Assembly: GCA_945868935.1 (NCBI GenBank)
Contig: CAMBNE010000071.1
Location: 1 to 5,999 of the forward strand
Length of the DNA: 5,999 nt
From: an uncultured Clostridia bacterium
GTDB lineage: Bacteria; Bacillota; Clostridia; Oscillospirales; Acutalibacteraceae
Direction of reading: 5' to 3'
Notes under the pieces: model-generated
What the model was told of the DNA's origin: nothing
The model's database searches: none
The model's input: only the letters and a program-made list of their open reading frames with translations
Position numbers and translations under genes: made by a program
In this document: positions 1 to 5,987 of the stretch, piece by piece
How positions within the stretch are numbered: position 1 is the stretch's first letter
How the letters are laid out: the number at the start of each line of letters is the position of its first letter

Positions 1-36
1 CCGAAACTCCACTCTCCACTCTCCAAACTCCAAACT
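1..36 (-). repeat. degenerate heptamer repeat block (left copy)
   Basis: On the minus strand this reads as consecutive 7-base units: AGTTTGG (36-30), AGTTTGG (29-23), AGAGTGG (22-16), AGAGTGG (15-9), then an eight-base AGTTTCGG (8-1) that runs to the window edge, so the block may continue outside. The units share the pattern AG(T/A)(T/G)TGG. A similar block lies at 5884-5919 on the opposite strand. It lies just upstream of the ABC operon promoter and codes for nothing. It resembles the short tandemly repeated heptamers dispersed between genes in some bacteria; that class assignment is inference. Confidence 0.8.
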
Positions 37-78
37 AATATAAATTATGGTTTATACACATTTGTAAAGTAAAATATA

Positions 79-107
79 TTGATAAAAACGGTTAAAAATG
101 GTATAAT
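79..107 (+). promoter_or_regulatory. sigma-A promoter of the ABC transporter operon
   Basis: A -35 TTGATA (79-84) lies exactly 17 bases before a perfect -10 TATAAT (102-107). An extended -10 TG sits at 99-100, one base before the hexamer. Transcription should start near 113-115, giving a leader of about 30 bases before the ATG at 144. No operator palindrome or riboswitch is apparent in so short a leader. Confidence 0.85.
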
Positions 108-132
108 TGTGTAAATACATCTACATATATAC

Positions 133-146
133 GGGTGATTTCTATG
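133..146 (+). promoter_or_regulatory. ribosome binding site deciding the ATPase start
   Basis: GGGTGA (133-138) precedes ATG (144-146) by 5 bases. A GTG at 135-137 is in frame and would add three residues, but it lies inside the Shine-Dalgarno sequence and has none of its own, so ATG 144 is the better start. Confidence 0.75.
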
Positions 147-845
147 AGTCTTGTTGAATTTAAAAATGTATATAAACGCTACAAAATGGGCGAAGTTGTA
201 ATAAACGCCGTTGACGGAATTTCCTTTAAGATTGAGCAAGGGGAATTTGCAATTGTCGTGGGTGCTTCGGGTGCAGGCAAAACAACTGTTTTAAACATTC
301 TCGGCGGTATGGACAACTGCACCGAGGGCGAAATCATCGTCAAAGGCAAAGACATTAGCAAATTCAGCGACAAACAGCTCATTGAATACCGCAGGTTTGA
401 CATAGGCTTTGTATTTCAGTTCTACAACCTTGTTCACAACCTGACCGCAAAAGAGAACGTCGAGCTTGCGGCGCAGATTTGCAAGAATCCCCTCGACAGT
501 GAAAAGGCACTTGAAAGCGTAGGACTTTCAGACAGAAAAGACAACTTCCCTGCCCAGCTTTCGGGCGGCGAACAGCAGAGGGTTTCAATTGCAAGGGCGC
601 TTGCAAAACGTCCGGGACTTCTGCTTTGCGACGAGCCGACGGGTGCGCTTGACTACAACACAGGCAGACAGATTCTCAAGCTTTTGCAGGACACCTGCAA
701 AAATGAGAAGATGACTGTTGTCCTTATCACCCACAACAGCGCAATCACCCCTATGGCTGACCACGTAATAGAGATGAAAAGCGGTAAAATCGTAAGGGAT
801 ATTTACAATGAAAATCCTAAGAGCGTTGAAGAAATTGAATGGTAG
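144..845 (+). CDS. ABC transporter ATP-binding protein (MacB/LolD/FtsE-type)
   Basis: This is the cytoplasmic ATPase (233 residues, the usual length for the family) that powers the permease encoded next. All motifs are present. Walker A is GASGAGKT (40-47), the Q-loop glutamine is Q92 in FVFQFYNL, and the signature is LSGGEQQR (139-146). Walker B is LLLCDE with catalytic E164, the D-loop is GALD (167-170), and the switch histidine is H197 in LITHN. The Q-loop and EPTGALD context is typical of the MacB/LolD/FtsE/BceA group, whose partners are FtsX-like permeases. Two ATPase copies are expected per complex (known for the family). The gene is first in a two-gene operon under the promoter at 79-107, with 20 bases before the permease start. 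The sequence shows an active ATPase but not the substrate, so a specific symbol is not justified. Confidence 0.95.
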   Translation: MSLVEFKNVYKRYKMGEVVINAVDGISFKIEQGEFAIVVGASGAGKTTVLNILGGMDNCTEGEIIVKGKDISKFSDKQLIEYRRFDIGFVFQFYNLVHNLTAKENVELAAQICKNPLDSEKALESVGLSDRKDNFPAQLSGGEQQRVSIARALAKRPGLLLCDEPTGALDYNTGRQILKLLQDTCKNEKMTVVLITHNSAITPMADHVIEMKSGKIVRDIYNENPKSVEEIEW

Positions 846-865
846 CGTTATAGGAGGCTTCTCGT

Positions 866-3800
866 ATGACAAAATCACTCCTTAAAAACACGTTTCGTGA
901 AATAAAAAATACCAAAGCACGTTTCATTTCCATTATGGCTATAATTGCGCTCGGCGTAGGATTTTTTGCAGGAATCAAGGCGACTGTTCCGTCAATGTAT
1001 AACCTCGCCGAAAGCTACTACCAAGAGCAGAGCCTGATGGACTACAGGCTTGTTTCCACAGTCGGCTTTGACGAGGACGATATCAAGGCAGTTGAAAAGA
1101 CCGAGGGCGTTTATTCGGTTATGCCGTCGTACTTCTGCGATGCACAGATTACAGCCGAAAACGGAGGAAATGTTGTAAGGCTGATTGCCGTACCCGAGAA
1201 ATACGGCGATAACAGCGAGCTTAATACGCTTGTTCTCAAAGAGGGCAGAATGCCCGAAAAGCCTGATGAAATACTCGTTGAGCACGACTCAATTTCGGGC
1301 ACGAAGCACAAAGTCGGAGATAAAATTACATTCTCAATAGAAGCAGGCGACAAAGACCTGACAGAACAGCTCGACTGCCTTGAATACACCGTTGTCGGTA
1401 TGGTGAATTCTCCGCTGTACATTTCATATCAGCGTGGCACAACAAGCATAGGAGACGGCAAAATTTCCGAGTTTATGTATATAGATAATGGAAGCTTCAA
1501 GACCGAACGCTATACGGAGCTTTATGTAAAGGCTGATTTTTCCGATAACTGCTCTGCGTTTTCTGAGGATTACAAAGAAAAATCTGAAAACCTTGCAAAA
1601 ACTCTTGAAACAACCGCAAACGCACAGTGCGAAGCTTTTGACAAGGACGTAATTCAGAAAGCAAAAAATGAACTTAAGGACGCCAAAACAGAATATAACG
1701 ACGAAAAGACAAAAGCTGAAAAGCAGTTAGATGATGCAAAGGACAAAATCGACTCCTCGCAAAAGGAATTTGACGAAAAAATCGCAGATGCACAAGCTGA
1801 GCTTGACAACGCAAAAGCACAGATAGAAAGCGGAAAGACCGAGCTTGAAAGCTCTAAAAACGAATACTATTCAAAAATAGCCTCTGCCGAGGACGAAATC
1901 AGCAAGCAGGAAACTCAGCTTGAAAACGCTCAGACGGAATATGAGCAGTCAAAAGCCGATTTTGACTCTCAGATTCTCTCTGCTCAGAACGAAATTGACG
2001 GCGGTAGATCCGAGTATGAAACGGCGTACAATGAATTTAAAAACACACAGGAGCCACAGCTTCTTGCAGGAATTGAGCAGGCACAGGCGGCTGTTGATTC
2101 ACTGAAAGCCGCAATAGCGGTTGAAACAAATCCCGACGTTATTGCCGTGCTCAGCTCACAGCTTGAACAGGCACAGCAAACTCTCGATAATCTCAACTCA
2201 CAATACAGTCAGGCAATTTTGCAGCTTGAAGAAAGCAAGGCAAAGCTTGACTCTGCACAGACCGAATTTGACGCAAAAAAAGCAGAGGGACAGGCACAGC
2301 TTGACTCTGCACTCGCTCAAATCGAAAGCGGCAGAACCGCACTTGAAAACGGAAAAGCAGAGCTTGAAACACAAAAAACAGAGGGCTACAACAAGCTCGT
2401 TGAAGCAGAAAACAGCCTTGATACTGCACAATCGCAATATGACGAGGGCGTAAAGAAGCTTGAAAAGCAGAAGACCGAAGGTCAGCAAAAGCTTGACGAT
2501 GCTCAGAATGAATATGACAAAGAAAAGTCAAAGGCAGACGAAAAGTTTGCCGAGGCAGAAGAAAAGATAAAAGACGCACAGAAGGAGCTTGACAAGCTTT
2601 CCTCACCCGAATGGTACGTATTTACACGTGACGACAATCCGGGATATTCAACGTTTTCACAGAATGCCGACAGGCTTGACGCTGTTGCGTCGGTATTCCC
2701 CGTATTTTTCCTGCTCGTAGCAGTGCTTGTCTGCGTAACGACTATGACCAGACTTATTGAGGAAAAGCGCACAGAAATCGGTACGCTTAAGGCACTCGGC
2801 TACAGCAATATAAGTATCATAGCAAAATTTGTAATCTATTCGCTTATCGCCGCAATTCTGGGCAGTATAATCGGCACTGTACTCGGCGTATGCTCTCTCC
2901 CGTTCATAATCTACAACGCCTACAAGATTATGTTCTACATCGGCGACATAACGCTTGTGCTCAATGTGCCGAGCGTTGTTCTCGGAATTGCCGCCGCAGT
3001 TTTATGTACAACAGTTGTTTCGATAGTCGTTTGTATGCGTTCGCTGTCACACAAGCCTGCCGAGACTATGCGCCCCAAAGCTCCTAAACCGGGCAAGCGT
3101 ATTCTTCTTGAATACATCACTCCGCTCTGGAAGCGTTTCAGCTTTACCGCAAAGCTGACGGCAAGAAATCTGTTCAGATACAAGTCAAGACTTTGTATGA
3201 CGGTAATCGGCGTTGCAGGCTGTACGGCTCTTATCGTTGCGGCGTTCGGACTGCTAAACAGCTTTGACCCGCTTACAAAAGACCAGTTTGAAACAATTTA
3301 CAAATATGATGCGGTAATCGTTCCAAAGGAAGGCGGCACTGAAAAAGAGCTTTCATACCTGACTTCCGAGGTTAAAAATAAAGATAACGTCAGCAGATTT
3401 ATGCTCGCTTCGCAAGAGGACGCAACCGTTGAATTTAAAGGTCAGGTAAAGGACGAAAGCACCTACCTCACCGTTGTGCAGAATCCCGACCGGCTTGACA
3501 CTATCATTTCGCTCCATACACGCAAAGGAAAAGAAGAACTCACCCTCACCGACGACGGCGTTCTTATAAACGAAAAGCTGTCTGAGGAATTCGGCATAAA
3601 GGTCGGCGACACAATAATAATCAGCGGTGAATTCGGCGAAAGCGAAGCAAAGGTCAGCGGAATTTTTGAGCAGTATCTGTTCAATTATATTTATATGACG
3701 CCAACGCTATACAACTCCCTCTACGGCAAAAATCCGTCCTACAATATGCTCGACGTTAAGCTTGAGGACAACTCGCAGACTGCACAGGAAGCATTCAGCT

Positions 3801-4285
3801 CCGAGGTTCTGACAGATAACAGAATTGCGGCTGTTTCATTCATTGCAACAAGCCTTGAGGAGTTTAAAAATATGCTCAACTCGCTCAACTTTGTTGTGCT
3901 TGTTATGATAATCTGTGCGGCGGCACTTGCGTTTGTTGTGCTGTACAATCTTACGAACATCAACATAGCCGAGCGTGTACGTGAAATTGCAACGTTCAAG
4001 GTTCTCGGCTTCAACAACAGAGAAACCTCATCGTTCATTTACAAGGAAAACATTGTGCTAACCCTGCTCGGAATTATTGTCGGGCTTGTGCTCGGAATAT
4101 TCCTCACTTCGTTTATTGTACAGACGGTTGAGGTTGACAACATTATGTTCGGGCGTGAAATCTACCCCACCTCGTTCATTTACGCCGCAGGCTTTACAAT
4201 GCTGTTCTCACTTCTCGTAAACGCTGTAATGAGCTTTAAAATCAAGGCGGTAAATATGGTGGAAAGCCTGAAAAGTGTAGAATAG
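866..4285 (+). CDS. FtsX-superfamily ABC permease with a giant extracellular coiled coil
   Basis: This 1139-residue membrane partner of the ATPase starts at ATG 866, with AGGAGG (852-857) 8 bases upstream. Domains in order: TM1 (about 19-40), a MacB-like extracellular domain (about 41-255), a Glu/Lys/Ala/Gln-rich coiled coil (260-578), and TM2-TM4 (about 606-630, 650-684, 699-726). A basic cytoplasmic linker with MRPKAPKPGKR (about 735-745) follows, then TM5 (about 773-800), a second extracellular domain (about 801-1006) and TM6-TM8 (about 1007-1032, 1061-1088, 1100-1126). The FtsX coupling segment appears twice, as RTEIGTLKALGY (635-646) and REIATFKVLGF (1039-1049), which shows two fused FtsX modules. 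One chain could therefore serve as the whole membrane part with two ATPases (inference). Related proteins export peptides or lipids, or transmit force to periplasmic or cell-wall partners. The substrate here is unknown. The coil is much longer than in ordinary MacB or LolE proteins. Confidence 0.93.
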   Translation: MTKSLLKNTFREIKNTKARFISIMAIIALGVGFFAGIKATVPSMYNLAESYYQEQSLMDYRLVSTVGFDEDDIKAVEKTEGVYSVMPSYFCDAQITAENGGNVVRLIAVPEKYGDNSELNTLVLKEGRMPEKPDEILVEHDSISGTKHKVGDKITFSIEAGDKDLTEQLDCLEYTVVGMVNSPLYISYQRGTTSIGDGKISEFMYIDNGSFKTERYTELYVKADFSDNCSAFSEDYKEKSENLAKTLETTANAQCEAFDKDVIQKAKNELKDAKTEYNDEKTKAEKQLDDAKDKIDSSQKEFDEKIADAQAELDNAKAQIESGKTELESSKNEYYSKIASAEDEISKQETQLENAQTEYEQSKADFDSQILSAQNEIDGGRSEYETAYNEFKNTQEPQLLAGIEQAQAAVDSLKAAIAVETNPDVIAVLSSQLEQAQQTLDNLNSQYSQAILQLEESKAKLDSAQTEFDAKKAEGQAQLDSALAQIESGRTALENGKAELETQKTEGYNKLVEAENSLDTAQSQYDEGVKKLEKQKTEGQQKLDDAQNEYDKEKSKADEKFAEAEEKIKDAQKELDKLSSPEWYVFTRDDNPGYSTFSQNADRLDAVASVFPVFFLLVAVLVCVTTMTRLIEEKRTEIGTLKALGYSNISIIAKFVIYSLIAAILGSIIGTVLGVCSLPFIIYNAYKIMFYIGDITLVLNVPSVVLGIAAAVLCTTVVSIVVCMRSLSHKPAETMRPKAPKPGKRILLEYITPLWKRFSFTAKLTARNLFRYKSRLCMTVIGVAGCTALIVAAFGLLNSFDPLTKDQFETIYKYDAVIVPKEGGTEKELSYLTSEVKNKDNVSRFMLASQEDATVEFKGQVKDESTYLTVVQNPDRLDTIISLHTRKGKEELTLTDDGVLINEKLSEEFGIKVGDTIIISGEFGESEAKVSGIFEQYLFNYIYMTPTLYNSLYGKNPSYNMLDVKLEDNSQTAQEAFSSEVLTDNRIAAVSFIATSLEEFKNMLNSLNFVVLVMIICAAALAFVVLYNLTNINIAERVREIATFKVLGFNNRETSSFIYKENIVLTLLGIIVGLVLGIFLTSFIVQTVEVDNIMFGREIYPTSFIYAAGFTMLFSLLVNAVMSFKIKAVNMVESLKSVE
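1643..2599 (+). other. coiled-coil insertion in the permease, predicted antiparallel hairpin
   Basis: Residues 260-578 of the permease are almost uninterrupted Ala/Glu/Lys/Gln/Asp/Ser with regularly spaced Leu and Ile and hardly any proline or glycine clusters, as expected for a long coiled coil. The one clear helix-breaking site near the middle is ETNPD (420-424, near base 2130). It divides the region into arms of about 160 and 154 residues. Two stretches are alike: LDNAKAQIESGKTELE (from 313) and LDSALAQIESGRTALE (from 479). The arm following the second appears to carry one extra heptad (LETQKTE). The hairpin topology is inferred from this symmetry. Confidence 0.75.
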
Positions 4286-4293
4286 AGGTGTAC

Positions 4294-4318
4294 CGCCGCA
4301 CAATTTTATTGTGCGGTG
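4294..4318 (+). terminator. probable terminator of the ABC operon
   Basis: A hairpin lies 8 bases after the permease stop. CCGCACAAT (4296-4304) pairs with ATTGTGCGG (4308-4316) around a 3-base TTT loop, extendable by a G-U and a C-G pair. The U-tract is poor: the next bases are TGTTGCACT, and a T-rich stretch starts only near 4328. It may be a weak terminator, or an mRNA 3' end stabiliser allowing some read-through. Confidence 0.55.
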
Positions 4319-4396
4319 TTGCACTATCTTTTCCTTATTGTATATATTGTTGTAAATATGCATCGAAAAAACACCTTTTATCAGTGCAATTACTCT

Positions 4397-4425
4397 TTGA
4401 TTTTTTGATTACAATATGGTAAAAT
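4397..4425 (+). promoter_or_regulatory. sigma-A promoter of the CHAP hydrolase gene
   Basis: A -35 TTGATT (4397-4402) lies 17 bases before a -10 TAAAAT (4420-4425), with an extended -10 TG at 4417-4418. The layout matches the ABC operon promoter (TTGATA, 17, TGG, TATAAT). The start would be near 4432, leaving an AT-rich leader of about 80 bases. I see no clear riboswitch or operator in it. Confidence 0.75.
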
Positions 4426-4459
4426 TATTATTAAAGGTTACATTTTAGTAATTTTCATT

Positions 4460-4486
4460 TTGGGAATAATTTGTAATTTATATAAT
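4460..4486 (+). promoter_or_regulatory. possible second promoter of the CHAP gene
   Basis: A perfect TATAAT (4481-4486) lies close to the gene, but the best -35 (TTGGGA, 4460-4465) is weak and only 15 bases away. It would give a leader of about 20 bases. It ranks below the promoter at 4397-4425. Confidence 0.3.
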
Positions 4487-4500
4487 AAATCTAAACAGAA

Positions 4501-4514
4501 AGGGTGTTTCTTTG
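4501..4514 (+). promoter_or_regulatory. ribosome binding site and TTG start of the CHAP gene
   Basis: AGGGTG (4501-4506) is followed after 5 bases by TTG (4512-4514). The TTG begins a canonical signal peptide (MKFRFTKR, then a hydrophobic core). The next in-frame methionine, at residue 64, lies beyond the signal peptide and just before the catalytic cysteine, so TTG is the true start. The arrangement copies the GGGTGA-TTTCT-ATG of the ABC ATPase gene. Confidence 0.85.
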
Positions 4515-5651
4515 AAGTTTCGTTTTACAAAAAGAATTTCTGCGGTAGTTGTGACTGTTGCAATTCTTTTTACATCTGTTTTTTCAGTGTCAATTTTCGC
4601 AAATGCGGCTACAACCTTCTCACCAAGGCTCTCTGCTCCTGCGTCAACTAATAAATATTATTACAGCGATTTAAACGTTTTCTATAAATACGGATATGGT
4701 ATGCCCAACTGTACGGCTTATGCCTACGGGAGAGCTTATGAAATTCTCAAAACAGAGCCTAAGCTTTCCTGGGGCAACGCCGAGGACTGGTACGGCTACA
4801 ACAAATCAAACGGTTACTACAGCTACGGAAAAACTCCCAAGCTCGGCGCAATTGCCTGCTGGTCATACAACGGAGGCGGCGGTCACGTTGCCGTTGTTGA
4901 AAAAATCGAAAACGGACAGATTACTTTCTCCAACTCTGCATGGAGCGGCAATAACTTCTACCTTACCTACGCAAGCACGTCTGACTCAAACGCAGGCGGT
5001 GCAAGCTGGTGGAACTTCCAAGGCTACATCTACATAGGCGAATTCAGCGGCGGACAAGCTGAAACTCTGCCCATAACATATAAAACAGGTATTTACAAAA
5101 CAACCGCCGCTCTTAATATGAGAAGCGGAGTGGGTACAGGCAACAGCGTACTGCTCACAATTCCGAACAATACACAGATTACAATAACTGATGTTAAATC
5201 AGATTCCGATTACAACTGGGGTTACACAACCTACGACGGTAAGAACGGATGGGTTTGTATGGATTATTGCAGCTATGTAGGTGCTGTAACACAGCCTACA
5301 ACTGCAAAACCTACTACACAACCTACAACCGCACAACCCACAACACAGCCTACAACAGCAAAGCCGACTGCACAACCCACAACTGCACAGCCGACTACAG
5401 CTCCGGCTACAACACAGCCGACTACTGTTGCTCCCCCGTCAAACTCGGATAACAAGCCTGCCAACGGACTCGGCGTTGGAGATGTAAACGGCGACGGCTA
5501 CATTTCAATCATTGACGCAACAATGATTCAGCAATATGTCAGCAGTCAGATTGAACTGACTGACGAGCAGATTGCACAGTGCGACTTTGACTTTGACGGA
5601 CAGGTTACTGTTATGGACACAACCTGTATGCAGAAATATCTTGTATATTAA
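4512..5651 (+). CDS. secreted CHAP-domain peptidoglycan hydrolase with SH3b and dockerin
   Basis: This is a 379-residue exported protein. The Sec signal peptide has basic residues at 2-8, a hydrophobic core at 11-29 and likely cleavage after ANA (30-32). The CHAP domain (about 50-178) has catalytic C67 in NCTAYAYGR and H125 in GGGHVAVVE, after the usual PKLGAIACW strand. N141 or a nearby polar residue is a candidate third member. CHAP enzymes cleave peptidoglycan as amidases or endopeptidases (family knowledge); the bond cut here is not readable. A bacterial SH3 domain follows (about 190-258, ALNMRSG to NGWVCMDYC), a likely wall-binding module. Next come a Pro/Thr linker (260-309) and a dockerin (320-379). 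Its two calcium loops are intact: D324/N326/D328/D335 and D358/D360/D362/D369. The dockerin should bind a cohesin on a scaffoldin or the cell surface. The gene has its own promoter and terminator. The domain calls are strong; the physiological role is open. Confidence 0.93.
   Translation: MKFRFTKRISAVVVTVAILFTSVFSVSIFANAATTFSPRLSAPASTNKYYYSDLNVFYKYGYGMPNCTAYAYGRAYEILKTEPKLSWGNAEDWYGYNKSNGYYSYGKTPKLGAIACWSYNGGGGHVAVVEKIENGQITFSNSAWSGNNFYLTYASTSDSNAGGASWWNFQGYIYIGEFSGGQAETLPITYKTGIYKTTAALNMRSGVGTGNSVLLTIPNNTQITITDVKSDSDYNWGYTTYDGKNGWVCMDYCSYVGAVTQPTTAKPTTQPTTAQPTTQPTTAKPTAQPTTAQPTTAPATTQPTTVAPPSNSDNKPANGLGVGDVNGDGYISIIDATMIQQYVSSQIELTDEQIAQCDFDFDGQVTVMDTTCMQKYLVY
5292..5426 (+). repeat. Pro/Thr linker tandem repeat
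   Basis: Residues 261-305 of the CHAP protein are built from QPTTA and KPTT or QPTT units, in blocks of about nine residues (27 bases). Codons vary between units (CCT/CCC/CCG, ACA/ACT/ACC), so the amino-acid pattern is kept better than the DNA. Such linkers are extended, often glycosylated, spacers between catalytic and dockerin modules in cellulosomal proteins. The number of units may vary between strains. Confidence 0.88.
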
Positions 5652-5671
5652 AATCATTTTTTAAAAATTAT

Positions 5672-5717
5672 GTACCGCATATCTTTATTTGATTACAAGG
5701 ATATGCGGTACTTTTTT
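5672..5717 (+). terminator. strong intrinsic terminator of the CHAP gene
   Basis: GTACCGCATATCTTT (5672-5686) pairs with AAGGATATGCGGTAC (5697-5711) as a 15-bp stem with one G-U pair and a 10-base loop, followed directly by TTTTTT (5712-5717) and more T-rich sequence. It begins 20 bases after the stop codon. The A-rich bases before the stem (near 5663-5667) could make it partly bidirectional. Confidence 0.93.
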
Positions 5718-5785
5718 GTTTTTGTAAAAATATGTAAAATAATTGTAAAGTTTGTATATTCTCACATTTATTTGGTTTTGTCACC

Positions 5786-5814
5786 TTGAATTATTATTAA
5801 TTATGATATATAAT
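5786..5814 (+). promoter_or_regulatory. orphan sigma-A-like promoter
   Basis: TTGAAT (5786-5791) lies 17 bases before a perfect TATAAT (5809-5814), with no exact extended -10. Transcription would start near 5821 and run through the heptamer block and the edge hairpin toward a gene or RNA outside the window. In DNA this AT-rich, chance matches occur, but the spacing is ideal. Confidence 0.5.
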
Positions 5815-5883
5815 GATTGTATATGATTATCCCAATGAATCAGCTCAAAATAAAAACATATTATGAGTGATAAACCAAAATTT

Positions 5884-5919
5884 AGTGTGGAGTTTGGAGT
5901 GTGGAGAGTGGAGTTGTGG
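5884..5919 (+). repeat. degenerate heptamer repeat block (right copy)
   Basis: Plus-strand units run head to tail: AGTGTGG (5884-5890), AGTTTGG (5891-5897), AGTGTGG (5898-5904), AGAGTGG (5905-5911) and an eight-base AGTTGTGG (5912-5919). A further decayed unit, CGAGTGG (5921-5927), may follow. The family matches the block at 1-36 but lies on the opposite strand, so the two bracket all three genes as imperfect inverted repeats. Confidence 0.8.
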
Positions 5920-5972
5920 TCGAGTGGATAGGTTGCGATAATTCAAAAGTATAGTGCCCGAATTTATTTATA

Positions 5973-5987
5973 TGCGGCGTTGCCGCA
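5973..5987. repeat. small GC-rich hairpin near the window edge
   Basis: TGCGGC (5973-5978) and GCCGCA (5982-5987) form a perfect 6-bp stem with a GTT loop. The following bases (AGGCGTGAATTTT) do not make a clean U-tract terminator. It could be part of a REP-like or other dispersed element, or of a leader belonging to a gene beyond the window. Confidence 0.45.

Noticed and set aside
135..143. GTG at 135 as the ATPase start
   Set aside because: The codon lies inside the GGGTGA ribosome binding site of the ATG at 144 and adds only three residues outside the family's conserved N-terminus.
2193..2606. A 137-codon minus-strand open frame opposite the coiled-coil coding region
   Set aside because: It is a by-product of the biased codon pattern of the coiled coil on the plus strand; it has no family-like protein pattern and overlaps a certain gene completely.
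4286..4511. Riboswitch or small gene between the permease and the CHAP gene
   Set aside because: Apart from the hairpin at 4294-4318 the stretch is AT-rich with promoter elements; I found no conserved riboswitch core and no frame with a convincing ribosome binding site other than the CHAP gene itself.
4460..4651. A 63-codon plus-strand frame overlapping the CHAP gene start
   Set aside because: It overlaps the signal-peptide coding region in another frame and has no ribosome binding site; the CHAP frame has a clear signal peptide and domain content.
5273..5464. A minus-strand frame encoding Val/Gly/Cys-rich repeats
   Set aside because: It is the reverse reading of the Pro/Thr linker repeat; its regularity comes from that repeat and it has no supported start.
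5884..5919. CRISPR array or true transposon terminal repeats
   Set aside because: The units are 7 bases without spacers, so not CRISPR. No transposase gene or target-site duplication is visible in the window, and the two blocks match only imperfectly, so insertion-sequence ends are unsupported.
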